From: Quadrisphaera sp. DSM 44207
Lineage (GTDB): Bacteria > Actinomycetota > Actinomycetes > Actinomycetales > Quadrisphaeraceae
Assembly: GCF_900101335.1 (NCBI RefSeq)
Contig: NZ_FNKA01000003.1
Coordinates: forward strand, 124,001 to 188,000
Length of the DNA stretch: 64,000 bases
Direction: 5' to 3'
Of this stretch, positions 24,643 through 34,600 are shown piece after piece. Both the position numbers and the translations under genes were made by a program. Below the pieces are notes generated by a model, which worked only from the letters and a program-made list of their open reading frames with translations, was not told the DNA's origin and did no database searches. How positions within the stretch are numbered: the first letter of the stretch is position 1; each line of letters starts with the position of its first letter.

Positions 24643-27600
24643 TGACGGGCGGCGGGGACGACCCGTTCGGCACCGCGGCGCTGCGGGCGGCGGTGCTCGC
24701 CGCGTGGACGGCGAACCCGGACCGGTTCCGCGAGGACGCCAACGCCGAGGAGGACCTCGCGCTCGGCGCCTATCGCGAGCGCGTCGTCGTCGAGCTGGCG
24801 CAGAACGCCGCGGACGCCGCGGCCCGCGCGGGCGCACCGGGCCGGCTGCTGCTGCGGCTGGCTCCCGGGCCGGGTGGCGCGGTGCTGCTCGCCGCCAACA
24901 CCGGCGCGGCCCTGGACGCCGCCGGGGTGCGGGCGCTGGCGTCGCTGCGGGCCTCCGCCAAGCGGGACGACGCCGCCGCGGCGGGCCGCTTCGGGGTCGG
25001 GTTCGCCGCGGTGCGCTCCGTCACCGACGAGCCGGCCGTGCTGACCGCGGCAGGCCCCGGCGTGCGCTTCTCGCGGTCGGCGACGGCCGCGGCGCTGGCG
25101 CGGGCCGCGCCAGGAGCGCCCGAGCTGGCCGCCGAGGTCGCGCGCCGCGGCGGCGCCGTGCCGGTGCTGCGGCTGCCGTGGCCGGCGTCCGCCGGTGCGC
25201 CCCCCGTCGCGCCGGGTGGCCTCGTGCCGGGCGGCTGGGACATCCCGGGCGGCTGGGACATCCCGGGCGGCTGGGACATCCCGGGCGGCTGGGACACCGC
25301 CGTGGTGCTGCCGCTGCGCGACGAGGCCGCGGCCGCCGCGGTGGAGCGCCAGCTCGCCGGCCTCGACGACGCCCTGCTCCTGGCGCTGCCCGCCCTCGCC
25401 GAGGTGGTCGTCGAGCGCCCCGGCGCGCCCGCGCGGCGCCTGGCCGACGCCGGTGGGCGCTGGCACCTGCTGCGCCGCACCGGCGCCTTCCCGGACGGCG
25501 CGCTGGCCGGCCGGCCCGTCGAGGAGCGGCAGCGGCTCGCCCGCACCGGCTGGTCGCTGACCTGGGCCCTGCCGCGCGGGCGCGCGGACCTGCCCCCCGG
25601 CGTCGAGCCGGTCGTGCACGCGCCCACCCCGACGGGCGAGCCGCTGCCGTGGCCGGCCCTCCTCGTCGCCTCCCTGCCGCTCGACCCCGGCCGCCGCGCC
25701 GTGGCCGCCGGGCCCGCGACCGACGTGGTGCTGGCGCAGGCCGCCCGCGCCTACGCCGACCTGCTCGCCGGGCGGGCCGCGGCGGGCGAGGACGCGCTGC
25801 CCCTCGTGCCCACGGGCCTGCCCGCCGGGCCCGTGGACGCCGCGCTGCGGGAGGCGGTGCTCGCCCGGCTGCCCGGCGCGCCGGTGCTGCGCTCCGCCGA
25901 GGACGGCGCGCCGGTGCGCCCGCGCGACGCCGTCGTCCTCGACGGCCCCCTGGCCGACGACCCCGCGGCCCTGGCGGCGCTCGGCCCGCTCGTCGCCGGC
26001 CTGGTGGCGGCGCCGCGCTCCGGGCGCGCGGCGCTGCGGGCCCTCGGCGTGCGCGAGCTGCTCCTCGCCGACCTCGTCGACGCGCTGCCCCCGCCGCCCG
26101 ACGCCGCCGCGTGGCTCGTGCGGGCCGCCGCCTTCGAGGCCGCCGCCGCCGACCCGAGCGCGCGCGAGCAGCTGGGCGCCCTCCCGGTGCCGCTGGCCGA
26201 CGGGCGCACGGCCCGCGGCGCGCGCGGCCTGCTGCTGCCCGCCCCGGCATGCCCGCCGGCGGCCGTGGCCGTGCTGGCGCGGCGGGGGCTGCCCGCCGTC
26301 GCGGGTGCGGTGGCCGCCGACCCCCGCGCCGCCGCCCTGCTCGAGCGGCTGGGCGCCCGCCCCGCCGGCCCGCGCGCGCTCCTGGCGCACCCCGCGGTCG
26401 CCGCGGCGCTCGCGGCGGACGCCGACGAGGACGAGGAGGCGCTGCAGGAGGCGTTCGAGGACCCGGCCCGGGCCGTCGACGAGGAGGCGGCGGAGCGAGG
26501 CGGCACCGGCGAGCTCGCGGACGCCGTCCTGGCCCTCGTGGCCGTGGCCGTCGCGGACGGGGACCTGCGGGCCGGGGACCTGCCGGCGCTGGCGGACCTG
26601 GAGCTGCCCGGGGCCTCGGGGGAGCACCTGCCCGCCGCCGGGCTCGTGCTGCCCGGCTCGCCCGCCGCCGACCTGCTCGACCCCGACGAGGTCGACGTCG
26701 TCGCGCCCGCGCTGCTGCGGCGGGAGGGCCCGGCGGTGCTCGAGGCGGTGGGCGTGGCGCGCTCCCTGGCGCTGGTGCGCGCCCAGGACGTCGACCCCGA
26801 CGACCCGCCCGACGTCCTCGCCGACCTCGACGGCGCGCACGCCTGGCTCGAGGAGCTGGCGACCACCGCGCGGCGCGCCGGCGCCCCCGGGGCGCGGGCG
26901 GCGGAGGTCGTCGCCGTCCGCGACCTCGACCTGGTGCGCGAGGACCGGCGGGAGGCGCTGCTGGCCGCCGTGCGCGCCGACCCCGCCCTGCGCGAGGCCG
27001 TCGTCGCGCCCGTGGTGCTCGCCGGCCCCACCGGCGCGAGCGCGACGGGTCCCGGGCACGCCGCCTGGTGGCTGCGCCACCGCCTGGGCCTGGCCGGCCG
27101 GCCCGCGCCCGCGGCCCCGCCGGGCCTGGCCGCCCTCCTCGGCCCGGCGCCGCCGGCCGCGCGCGACCTCGACCCCGAGCTGGCCTCGGCGCTCGGGCTC
27201 GTCGCGGCGTGGGAGCAGGTGCCGCCCGCCGCCTGGCAGCGCCTCCTGGACGCCCTGGCGGACGGGCGCCGCGCCCTGCCCGCGGTGACGGACCTGCTCG
27301 CCCTGTGGCGGGCCCTCGCCGACGCCGCCGACGACGTCGCGCCGCTGCTCGAGCCGCCGGCGCGGGTGGCGGCGCTCGGCCCGGACGGCGCACCCGCCCT
27401 CGCCGACGCCGACGACGCGCTCGTGGTGGACGCCCCGATGTGGCTGCAGCGCACCGACCTCGGCGCCCGCCTCGTGCCCGGCGCCGCGCGGGCGGAGGCG
27501 CTCGCCGACGTCCTCGAGCTCGACCTCGCCTCCGAGCGGGCGCCCGGGCGCGTCGCCGGGCGCGGGTCGGTCGAGCCCGTCGCGCCGGCCGTGCTCGCGG

Positions 27601-27842
27601 CCGCTCCCGGGGCGCCGGCGACGTGGCGCGCCCACGACGAGCTGCGCGTGGACGGCGTCGCTGCGCACTGGTGGGTGCACGGCGCCGGCCCGGACGCCGT
27701 CGTGCACGCGGCGACGGCGGCGGGCCTGGCGCGCGGGCTGGCGCAGGCGGCGGGGACGTGGTCGCGGCGCTGGCTGGTGGAGGCGCTGCTGGGCGGAGCG
27801 GCGGCCGAGGGGGTCCTCGTCGAGGACGCCGCCGAGAGCTAG
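24642..27842 (+). CDS. Sacsin N-terminal ATPase-like (GHKL) large protein
   Basis: Protein of 1066 residues. The first about 230 residues form a GHKL/Hsp90-type ATP-binding domain: VVELAQNAADAAARAG (N-box with Asn and Asp), LLAANTGAALD, and GRFGVGFAAVRSV (G-box), as in the sacsin N-terminal repeat. The remainder is a long Ala/Leu/Asp-rich region with no recognisable domain. At residues about 196-219 it carries four PGGWD units encoded by an 18-bp tandem repeat. GTG 24642 places the ATPase domain near the N-terminus. Function in bacteria is unknown; some relatives sit in defence or chaperone contexts, but here the neighbours are housekeeping genes. Confidence 0.82.
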   Translation: MTGGGDDPFGTAALRAAVLAAWTANPDRFREDANAEEDLALGAYRERVVVELAQNAADAAARAGAPGRLLLRLAPGPGGAVLLAANTGAALDAAGVRALASLRASAKRDDAAAAGRFGVGFAAVRSVTDEPAVLTAAGPGVRFSRSATAAALARAAPGAPELAAEVARRGGAVPVLRLPWPASAGAPPVAPGGLVPGGWDIPGGWDIPGGWDIPGGWDTAVVLPLRDEAAAAAVERQLAGLDDALLLALPALAEVVVERPGAPARRLADAGGRWHLLRRTGAFPDGALAGRPVEERQRLARTGWSLTWALPRGRADLPPGVEPVVHAPTPTGEPLPWPALLVASLPLDPGRRAVAAGPATDVVLAQAARAYADLLAGRAAAGEDALPLVPTGLPAGPVDAALREAVLARLPGAPVLRSAEDGAPVRPRDAVVLDGPLADDPAALAALGPLVAGLVAAPRSGRAALRALGVRELLLADLVDALPPPPDAAAWLVRAAAFEAAAADPSAREQLGALPVPLADGRTARGARGLLLPAPACPPAAVAVLARRGLPAVAGAVAADPRAAALLERLGARPAGPRALLAHPAVAAALAADADEDEEALQEAFEDPARAVDEEAAERGGTGELADAVLALVAVAVADGDLRAGDLPALADLELPGASGEHLPAAGLVLPGSPAADLLDPDEVDVVAPALLRREGPAVLEAVGVARSLALVRAQDVDPDDPPDVLADLDGAHAWLEELATTARRAGAPGARAAEVVAVRDLDLVREDRREALLAAVRADPALREAVVAPVVLAGPTGASATGPGHAAWWLRHRLGLAGRPAPAAPPGLAALLGPAPPAARDLDPELASALGLVAAWEQVPPAAWQRLLDALADGRRALPAVTDLLALWRALADAADDVAPLLEPPARVAALGPDGAPALADADDALVVDAPMWLQRTDLGARLVPGAARAEALADVLELDLASERAPGRVAGRGSVEPVAPAVLAAAPGAPATWRAHDELRVDGVAAHWWVHGAGPDAVVHAATAAGLARGLAQAAGTWSRRWLVEALLGGAAAEGVLVEDAAES
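25227..25298 (+). repeat. In-frame 18-bp tandem repeat (PGGWDI x4)
   Basis: Four head-to-tail copies of an 18-bp unit encode PGGWDI three times and then PGGWDT inside the sacsin-like gene. Units are identical except for one base in the last, pointing to recent slippage or unequal crossing-over. Confidence 0.95.
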
Positions 27843-28087
27843 CGGCGCAGGCCGCGCCGCTTCAGGCCCTCGCGCCGCTGCAGGTGCGCCAGCCCGGCCA
27901 GGCCCAGCAGCGCGCCGGCCACGCACACCTCCAGCCACCAGCCGGTGCCCTGGGCCGCCAGGCGGTCGCGGGCCACGACGCAGGCCACGGCGAGCACCGC
28001 CCACACGAGCGTGCCCACCACCACCGCCCGGCGGTCGTCGGTCGCGAGCGGCTCCGGGTCGGGGCGCCGCTCGGCCGGGGGCACCAT
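27839..28087 (-). CDS. DUF2530 small membrane protein
   Basis: Protein of 82 residues from ATG 28087 (a GTG at 28105 would add six). PEPLATDDRRAVVVGTLVWAVLAVACVV is followed by a second helix (EVCVAGALLGLAGLAHL) and a basic tail RREGLKRRGLRR. It matches the two-helix DUF2530 family of actinobacteria; function unknown. Its stop codon overlaps the stop of the convergent sacsin-like gene in the shared tetranucleotide CTAG. Confidence 0.75.
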   Translation of the reverse strand: MVPPAERRPDPEPLATDDRRAVVVGTLVWAVLAVACVVARDRLAAQGTGWWLEVCVAGALLGLAGLAHLQRREGLKRRGLRR

Positions 28088-28175
28088 CAGCCACACGGCG
28101 CCCACCCTACGGTCGCGCGGCGCAGGGGCGCCCGGGCGCGCCACGGGAGCGGGCGGGAACACCAGCGCTCCCGGA

Positions 28176-28196
28176 GTCGTTAGCACGAGTAATGAC
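28176..28196. promoter_or_regulatory. Probable MarR operator overlapping the start codon
   Basis: GTCGTTA-N7-TAATGAC, an inverted repeat with 6 of 7 pairs matching, covers the ATG at 28192. MarR proteins usually bind such 7+7 palindromes, so binding here would block transcription or initiation and give autorepression of the marR-MFS operon. Confidence 0.6.
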
Positions 28197-28671
28197 TTCT
28201 GCTCCCGCGCCCGCCCCTGCCCCCGTCACCTCCGCCGTCCCCGCCTCCCGCTGCCGCCCCGCGCCGCTGGCGGCCGAGCTGCGCGTCGCCGTCCTGCGCG
28301 CCGCGCGCCGGCTGCGCCGCGAGCGCAGCAGCGAGGAGATCACCGACGGGCAGCACTCCGTGCTCGCGGCCCTCGACCGCGGCGGCCCCGCCACCCCCCG
28401 CGCCCTCGCCGACTCCGAGCGCGTGCAGCCGCCGTCCATGACCCGAACCCTCAACGCCCTCGCCGAGGCCGGCCTCGTCGTGCGCACCGACCACCCCGAC
28501 GACCGGCGGCAGGTGCTCGTCGCCCTCACCGACGCCGGCGCCCGGCACGTGAGGGAGACCCGCCGGCGCCGCGACGCGTGGCTGGCGGCGCGGCTGGCCG
28601 AGCTCGCGCCCGCCGACCGCGAGGTGCTCGCGCGCGCCGTGGTGCTGCTGCAGGGACTGGCGTCCCGATGA
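28192..28671 (+). CDS. MarR-family transcriptional regulator
   Basis: Winged-helix repressor of 159 residues. The DNA-binding core is ITDGQHSVLAALDRGGPATPRALADSERVQPPSMTRTLNALAEAGLV (given by its landmarks TPRALA and SMTRTLNAL), with the wing HPDDRRQVLVALTDAG. It is translationally coupled (ATGA overlap) to an MFS exporter, the usual arrangement for an efflux pump under substrate-relieved repression. The palindrome over its own start codon supports autoregulation. Confidence 0.9.
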   Translation: MTSAPAPAPAPVTSAVPASRCRPAPLAAELRVAVLRAARRLRRERSSEEITDGQHSVLAALDRGGPATPRALADSERVQPPSMTRTLNALAEAGLVVRTDHPDDRRQVLVALTDAGARHVRETRRRRDAWLAARLAELAPADREVLARAVVLLQGLASR

Positions 28672-30224
28672 GCGCCGGCAGCACGGCCGCAGCCGCGCTC
28701 ACCTCCGCGTTCGGCCCGGTGTTCCGCTCCCTGGGCGTGCGCAACTACCGCATCTGGGCCACCGGCGCGATCGTCTCCAACGTCGGCGTCTGGATGCAGC
28801 GCGTCGCCCAGGACTGGCTGGTGCTCACCGAGCTCACGGACGAGTCCGCCGTCGCCCTCGGCATCACCACCGCCCTGCAGTTCGGGCCGATCCTGCTGCT
28901 CGGCCCGCTCGCGGGGCTGGTCGCCGACCGCCTGCCGCAGCGCGGGCTGCTCATGGCCACCCAGCTGCTCTCGGGCCTGTGGGCGCTGCTGCTCGGCCTG
29001 CTGGTGATCGGCGGGCACGCGCAGCTGTGGCAGGTGTACGTGCTCGCGGGCCTGCTCGGCGCCACCTCGGCCTTCGACGGGCCGGTGCGCCAGACGTTCG
29101 TCGCCTCGATGGTGCCGCCGGCGCAGCTGGCGAACGCCGTGGGGCTCAACAGCGCCTCGTTCAACGCGGCGCGCCTCGTCGGCCCCGGCGTCGCCGGCCT
29201 GATGATCGCCGCGTTCGGCACCGGCCCGGTCTTCCTCGCCAACGCCGCCTCCTTCGGCGCGACCTTCGCCGCGCTGCTGGCCCTGCGCACCCGCGAGCTG
29301 CACCCGCTGCCGCGCGCTCCGCGGGGCCGGGGCGCCACGCGCGAGGGCTTCGCCTACGTGCGCGGGCGGCCGGACATCCTGCTGATCCTCGTCGTCGTCG
29401 GCCTCGTCGGGGCCTTCGGCATGAACTTCCAGATGACGACGGCCCTCATGGCGCGCGTGGAGTTCGGCCGCGGCGCCACCGAGTACGGCCTGCTCGGCTC
29501 GGTGATGGCGATCGGGTCGCTGTCCGGCGCCCTGCTGGCCGCCCGGCGCGAGCGCCCGCGCCTGCGCCTGGTCGTCGGCGCCGCCGTCGCGTTCGGCGTC
29601 TCGGCCCTGGTGGCCTCGGCCATGCCGACGTACGAGCTGTTCGCCGTCGCCCTCGTGCCGGTCGGCCTCTCGGCGCTGACCCTCATGACGGCCGCCAACG
29701 CCACGGTGCAGACGACGACCGAGCCGGCCCTGCGCGGGCGCGTCATGGCGGTGTACATGGCCGTCTTCGCCGGCACCGCGCCGATCGGGGCGCCGCTGGT
29801 CGGCTGGGTCGGGGAGGTCGCCGGCCCGCGCTGGTCGATCGCCGTCGGCGGCGTCGCGGCGCTGCTCGCCGCGGCCGTGGTGGTCGCCGTCGTCGCCCGC
29901 CGCCAGGAGATCACCGTGCACGCCTCCGTGCACGCGCGCCCGCACCTGCAGCTGGAGCTCACCGACCTCGGGACCGAGCGCCCCGACGTGTCCCGCTCCG
30001 CCCCTCCTGCCGCACTTGTTCGGGAGAGTGCGGGGGACGGCGTCCCGGCGGTCGCACCTTCTCGGGAGAGTGCAGGGGACGGCGCCCCGGCGCCCGCGCG
30101 CGGACCGGTGGCGGACCCGCCGCGCCCGGCGGCCGCCCGGTCGGGCGGGGAGCGCCGTCCGGGAGCGCGGCCGGCCGCCCGGGCGCCCGGCGAGCGCCGC
30201 CGCAGCGGCGCGAGGGTGGGCTGA
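28668..30224 (+). CDS. MFS exporter (EntS-like drug/siderophore efflux)
   Basis: Membrane exporter of 518 residues. The family start FRSLGVRNYRIWATGAIVSNVGVWMQRVAQDWLV, represented by NYRIWATG and VGVWMQRVAQDWLV, and the loop LAGLVADRLPQRGLL are typical of the EntS/MFS_3 group. About 12 helices end near residue 410. A hydrophilic C-terminal tail of about 100 residues, rich in Pro/Ala/Arg and carrying two copies of RESAGDG, is unusual. It is coregulated with the MarR gene upstream. Confidence 0.9.
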   Translation: MSAGSTAAAALTSAFGPVFRSLGVRNYRIWATGAIVSNVGVWMQRVAQDWLVLTELTDESAVALGITTALQFGPILLLGPLAGLVADRLPQRGLLMATQLLSGLWALLLGLLVIGGHAQLWQVYVLAGLLGATSAFDGPVRQTFVASMVPPAQLANAVGLNSASFNAARLVGPGVAGLMIAAFGTGPVFLANAASFGATFAALLALRTRELHPLPRAPRGRGATREGFAYVRGRPDILLILVVVGLVGAFGMNFQMTTALMARVEFGRGATEYGLLGSVMAIGSLSGALLAARRERPRLRLVVGAAVAFGVSALVASAMPTYELFAVALVPVGLSALTLMTAANATVQTTTEPALRGRVMAVYMAVFAGTAPIGAPLVGWVGEVAGPRWSIAVGGVAALLAAAVVVAVVARRQEITVHASVHARPHLQLELTDLGTERPDVSRSAPPAALVRESAGDGVPAVAPSRESAGDGAPAPARGPVADPPRPAAARSGGERRPGARPAARAPGERRRSGARVG

Positions 30225-30227
30225 GCC

Positions 30228-31451
30228 GTGCCGACCACCGACCTCGCGACCGCGCTGGAGCAGGTGCGCGCCCTCCTGCTGGACGGCGAGCGCCTGGTCC
30301 GTGCCGTGGGCACCGGCCGCCGCCGCGGCTGCGAGCCGCCGGCGGTGGACCGGGTGGAGCTGCGCCCGGTCGACCTGCGCGCCGGCCGCCACCTGCAGGC
30401 CGTGCACCGCACCGGGCCGGCCGTGCGCACGCACAACCACGACGCCGCGGCGGCGCCCGCCGCGGTGGACGCGCTGCTGGCGCTGCCGTTCGGCAACTGG
30501 CACGTGGAGACCGCCGACGAGGTGCTGCAGCTGCGCGTGACCAAGCGCGGCCAGGCGCAGGTGCACCGGGCGGCCACCAGCCGCCGCGACGTCTCCGCCG
30601 GTCCGCGCGCCCACGACCGCGCCCGGGCCCGCCTGCTCGACCCGGGCGACCCGCTGTTCGCCGTCCTGGGCGCCGACGCCGACAAGCGCCGCCAGGTCGA
30701 CGCCTTCCTGCGCCAGCTGGCCCCCGCCGTCCGCGACGGGCTGCCCGCCGCACCCGACGCCGACGCCCCGCTGCGCGCCGTCGACCTCGGCTGCGGCAAC
30801 GCCTACCTGACCTTCGCCGCCCACCGCTGGCTCGCCGAGCAGCCGCGCGGCGCCCGCACCGTCGGGGTCGAGCTGCGCGAGGACCTCGTCGCCCGCAGCG
30901 CCGGGCGCGCCGGCGAGGCCGGCCTGGCGGGGCTGTCCTTCACCGCCGGCACCATCGCGGACGCCGACCCGGTGCCCGACCTCGGCGGCGCCCCGGACGT
31001 CGTCCTCGCCCTGCACGCCTGCGACACCGCCACCGACGACGCCCTGGCGCGCGCGGTGCGCTGGGGCGCGCCCGTGGTGCTCGCGGCGCCGTGCTGCCAC
31101 CACGACGTGCAGCAGCAGATCGGCACGGGCACCTCCGGCGCGCCGGAGCCGTACGCGGCGCTGGTGCGGCACGCGATCCTGCGCGAGCGCTTCGCCGACG
31201 TGCTCACCGACGCCCTGCGCGCGCAGGTGCTGCGCCTGCTCGGCTACCGCGTGGACGTCGTCGAGTTCGTCGACTCCCGGCACACGCCGCGCAACGCGCT
31301 GCTGCGCGCGGTGCGCACCGGCGCCCCGCCGACGCCCGCGCTGGTGGCCGAGCACCGGGAGCTGACGCGGGCGTGGGGCGTCGTCCCGGCCCTGGCCGAG
31401 CGCCTGCGCCCCGAGCTGGACGCCGCGCTGGCCGCCGTCCCCGCCGCCTGA
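30228..31451 (+). CDS. SAM-dependent methyltransferase (Methyltransf_32 type)
   Basis: Protein of 407 residues. The N-terminal region is not recognised. The SAM-binding core is RAVDLGCGNAYLTFAAHRWL, followed by VVLALHACDTATDDAL and VLAAPCCHHDVQQQI, which are marks of the Methyltransf_32 (METTL25/RRNAD1-like) family. The substrate is unknown; related proteins have been discussed as RNA methyltransferases. GTG 30228 lies 3 bases after the MFS stop, so it may be part of that operon. Confidence 0.85.
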   Translation: MPTTDLATALEQVRALLLDGERLVRAVGTGRRRGCEPPAVDRVELRPVDLRAGRHLQAVHRTGPAVRTHNHDAAAAPAAVDALLALPFGNWHVETADEVLQLRVTKRGQAQVHRAATSRRDVSAGPRAHDRARARLLDPGDPLFAVLGADADKRRQVDAFLRQLAPAVRDGLPAAPDADAPLRAVDLGCGNAYLTFAAHRWLAEQPRGARTVGVELREDLVARSAGRAGEAGLAGLSFTAGTIADADPVPDLGGAPDVVLALHACDTATDDALARAVRWGAPVVLAAPCCHHDVQQQIGTGTSGAPEPYAALVRHAILRERFADVLTDALRAQVLRLLGYRVDVVEFVDSRHTPRNALLRAVRTGAPPTPALVAEHRELTRAWGVVPALAERLRPELDAALAAVPAA

Positions 31452-31464
31452 GGCGCCCCCTCTC

Positions 31465-31530
31465 GACCGCAATAGGGCGCACGACAGCGGTCCTGGGCGC
31501 CGTAGGACCGCAATCGGGCGCACGACAGCG
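31465..31530. repeat. 25-bp direct repeat pair
   Basis: Two copies of a 25-base sequence (31465-31489 and 31506-31530) differ at one position and are spaced 41 bp apart start to start. Core: GGGCGCACGACAGCG. They flank a hairpin in the gap between the methyltransferase and the ABC exporter. Confidence 0.85.
31487..31511 (+). terminator. Hairpin after methyltransferase gene
   Basis: GCGGTCCT (31487-31494) pairs perfectly with AGGACCGC (31504-31511) across a 9-base loop, 36 bp after the methyltransferase stop. Probable terminator without a U-tract. Confidence 0.5.
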
Positions 31531-31658
31531 ATGAGCCAGGTGCGGCACCGGGCGCGGCGAAAACCGGGGGCGGGACGTCGGTGCCCGGCGCTAGCGTCGG
31601 CCCTCCCCCGCCCAGGACCACACCGCCGCGGCGATCCCGCGGCGCGGACAGGAGTGCC

Positions 31659-34600
31659 GTGCGCGCTGCGCCGCTGACCTGGCGCCGGCTCGCCGGACGC
31701 CCGAGCGCGCTCGCCGTCGCCGCGGCCGCGGTCGCCGCCGTCGGCGAGACCCTCGCCACGGTCGTCGCCGGCCGCCTCGCCGACGCCCCCACCCCCGACC
31801 TGCTCGCGGCCCTGGCCGTGCTGCTGCTGGGCGCGACCCTGCTCGACACCGCCGGGCGCACCGCGTTCTCCGGCGTCGTCGGCCGCGCCGAGGGCCGCCT
31901 GCGCACCGACCTGGTGCGCGCCGCGCTGCGCCAGCCCCTGCCGGTGCTGGAGGAGCAGGCGGTCGGGGAGGTCCTCGACCGCGTGGACGACGACCCCCGC
32001 CAGGTCGGGGAGCTGCTGCGGCGCACCGGCTGGGAGCTCGGCCGCTCGGTGCTGCGCTCGGTGCTGGCGTGGGTGGTGGCGGGGCTGACCTGGTGGCCGG
32101 CGTGGTTCGCCTTCCCCCTCGTGGCGTTCGCGGCGGTGGCGGTCTCCCGGCGCCTGGCGCGGGTCGTCGCCGAGCGCAAGCTCGCCGAGGAGGCCGCCTG
32201 GTCCGACCACTCGGCCCAGCTGGAGGAGGCCGTGGCCGGGCGCGACGACGTGCGCTCCTCGCTCGGCCAGCCGCACGTCGTCCGCACCTACGCCCGCCAG
32301 GCCGCCGAGGTGCTGCGCCGGGTGCAGGCCACCGCCCGCGCCTCGACCGCCGTGAGCCTGCGCACCGGGCTCGTCGTGCACGCGATGCTGGCCGCGCTCG
32401 CGGTGGCCGGCGTGGGGCTGGTCAGCGGCGGCCGCCTCGGCACGGCCGAGCTGGTGACCCTGTGGCTGCTGGTCACCGCCTTCGCGGGGCAGCTGAGCCA
32501 GGTCACGAACCACCTGCCGGAGCTGCAGGCGGGCCTCGGGGCGCTCGCCCGCATCCGGTCCCTGCTGTCCGCGCCGCAGGAGCCGGACGGCGGCGCCCCG
32601 GTGCCGCCCGGGCCCGCGGACGTCGAGGTGCGGCACCTGACGTTCGCCTACCCGGGCGGCTTCGCGCTCTCCGACGTCGACCTGCTCGTGCCGGCGGGGG
32701 CGACGTGCGCGCTGGTCGGGCGCACCGGGGCGGGCAAGTCCACGCTCGCCAAGCTGCTCTCGCGCGCGGTCGAGCCGCCGCCGGGCACGGTCTTCGTCGG
32801 CGGGCAGGACGTCACCGCGACCGCGGTGGACGACCTGCGCCGCACGGTCGGCGTCGTCACCCAGCGCACGGAGCTGCTCGCGGCGACGCTGGAGGAGAAC
32901 ATCACCCTGTTCGCCGACGTCCCGCCCGGCGCCGTGCAGGACGCGGTCGAGGCGCTCGGCCTTCCCGACTGGGTCGCCTCCCTGCCGCACGGCCTGGCCA
33001 CCCGGCTCGGCACGGGGGGCACGACGCTGTCGGCGGGGGAGGAGCAGCTGGTCGCCTTCGCCCGGCTGCTCGTGCGGGACGTCGCGGTCGTCGTCCTCGA
33101 CGAGGCCACCGCGCGGATGGACCCGCAGACGGAGGCGCTCGTCACCGGCGCCGCCGAGCGCCTGCTCGCCGGGCGCACCGGCGTCGTCGTCGCGCACCGG
33201 CTGTCGACGACGCGCCGCGCGGACTCCGTCGCGGTGCTCGAGCGCGGCCGCGTGGTGCAGTCCGGGCCGCGCGAGGAGCTCGCCGCCGCACCCGGCCCCT
33301 TCGCCGAGCTGCTGCGCGCGGCCGGGCACGCCCCGCCGGCCCCCGCCGCGGGGCGGGCGCTGTCGGTGCGCGCCGAGCGGCGCGCCCTGCCGCCCGCGCC
33401 GCCGGTGCGGCCCCCGGGCCTGGCCCGCACGGTCGTGCGGCTGATCGCCGTGCACCCGCAGTGGGGGCTGCTCGGGGCGCTGTGCTTCCTCGGCGTGTCG
33501 CTGCTGAGCGCCTACGGCGCCGTGACCGGGTACCTGTGGGGCCGCGTGGTCGGCGGGCTCGAGGCCGGGCGCGCCCCGTGGAGCACCGCGGGCCTGCTGG
33601 CCGCCGCGGTGCTCACCGCGCCGCTGCTGCTCGCCGTGGCGTTCCGCACCTACTTCCCGTGGTGGTCGGCGGTCACGCTGCGGCTGCGCCTGGGCGTGCT
33701 GCGCGGGCAGACGATGCAGCGGCGCCTGGCGCGCACCCCGCCCGGGGAGGTCGCCGCCCGCGCCCTGGACACCGACCGCCTCGTCGTCTACGTCGACCGC
33801 TGGGTGGACGTCACCATCGGCGTCCTCGTCGTGGTCGCCACCGCGGTCGCCGGCCAGAGCCTGCTGGCCGGTGCCGTGGTCGGCGGCGTGCTGGTGCTCT
33901 CGGCGCTGGTGTCCGTGGCCGGCGCGCCGCTGGCCGGGTCCTCCGCCCGCGAGGCCGGCGACGAGCGGGCCCGCTTCGGGCGCTCCCTGGTCTCGGCGCT
34001 GGACGCCGCGCGCACCGTGAAGCTGGCGGCCGCGACGTCCGCCGTGCTCGCGCACCTGGCGGCGGTCGACGCGCGCCGGGTCGCGGCGTCCGTGCGCGAG
34101 TTCCGGGTGCGGACCCTGCTGGAGGGCGTGCCGAACCTGCTCGTGCGGACCGGCGTGGTCGCGGCGTGGGCCGCCCACCTGACCGGGGTGTGGGACCTTC
34201 CGACGACCCTGCTCGTGACGACCGCGGTCAGCGGGTCGGACTGGTTCGGCACGGTCGCCGGCGCCGCCATCACCGAGGCCCCCGTGGCGCGGCGGTGGCT
34301 GCAGGCGTCCTCGGAGCTGGCCGGCGGCACCGACCTGGTGGCGCCGCCGGACGGCGTCGACCTCGTCACCGGCGCGGCGCCGTCCCCGCCGCTCACCGGG
34401 CGCGTGCCGCTGGAGCGCCTGGTGCTGGAGCGCGTGACCGCCGTCCACGACGACGGCACCGTCGGGGTCGCGGACGTCGACCTGAGCGTCGACGCCGGCG
34501 AGCTGGTGCTGCTCGTCGGGCGCGTCGGGTCGGGCAAGTCGAGCCTGCTGGCGGCGCTGGCCGGGCTGGTGGACCACGAGGGCTCGATCCGGTGGAACGA

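Noticed and set aside
25227-25298. Possible CRISPR-like array
   Set aside because: The repeats are 18 bp, have no spacers and stay in frame inside a gene; no cas genes are in the window.
24642-27842. Anti-phage defence system built on the sacsin-like ATPase
   Set aside because: GHKL proteins occur in defence islands, but the neighbours here are conserved housekeeping genes and no partner effector is present.
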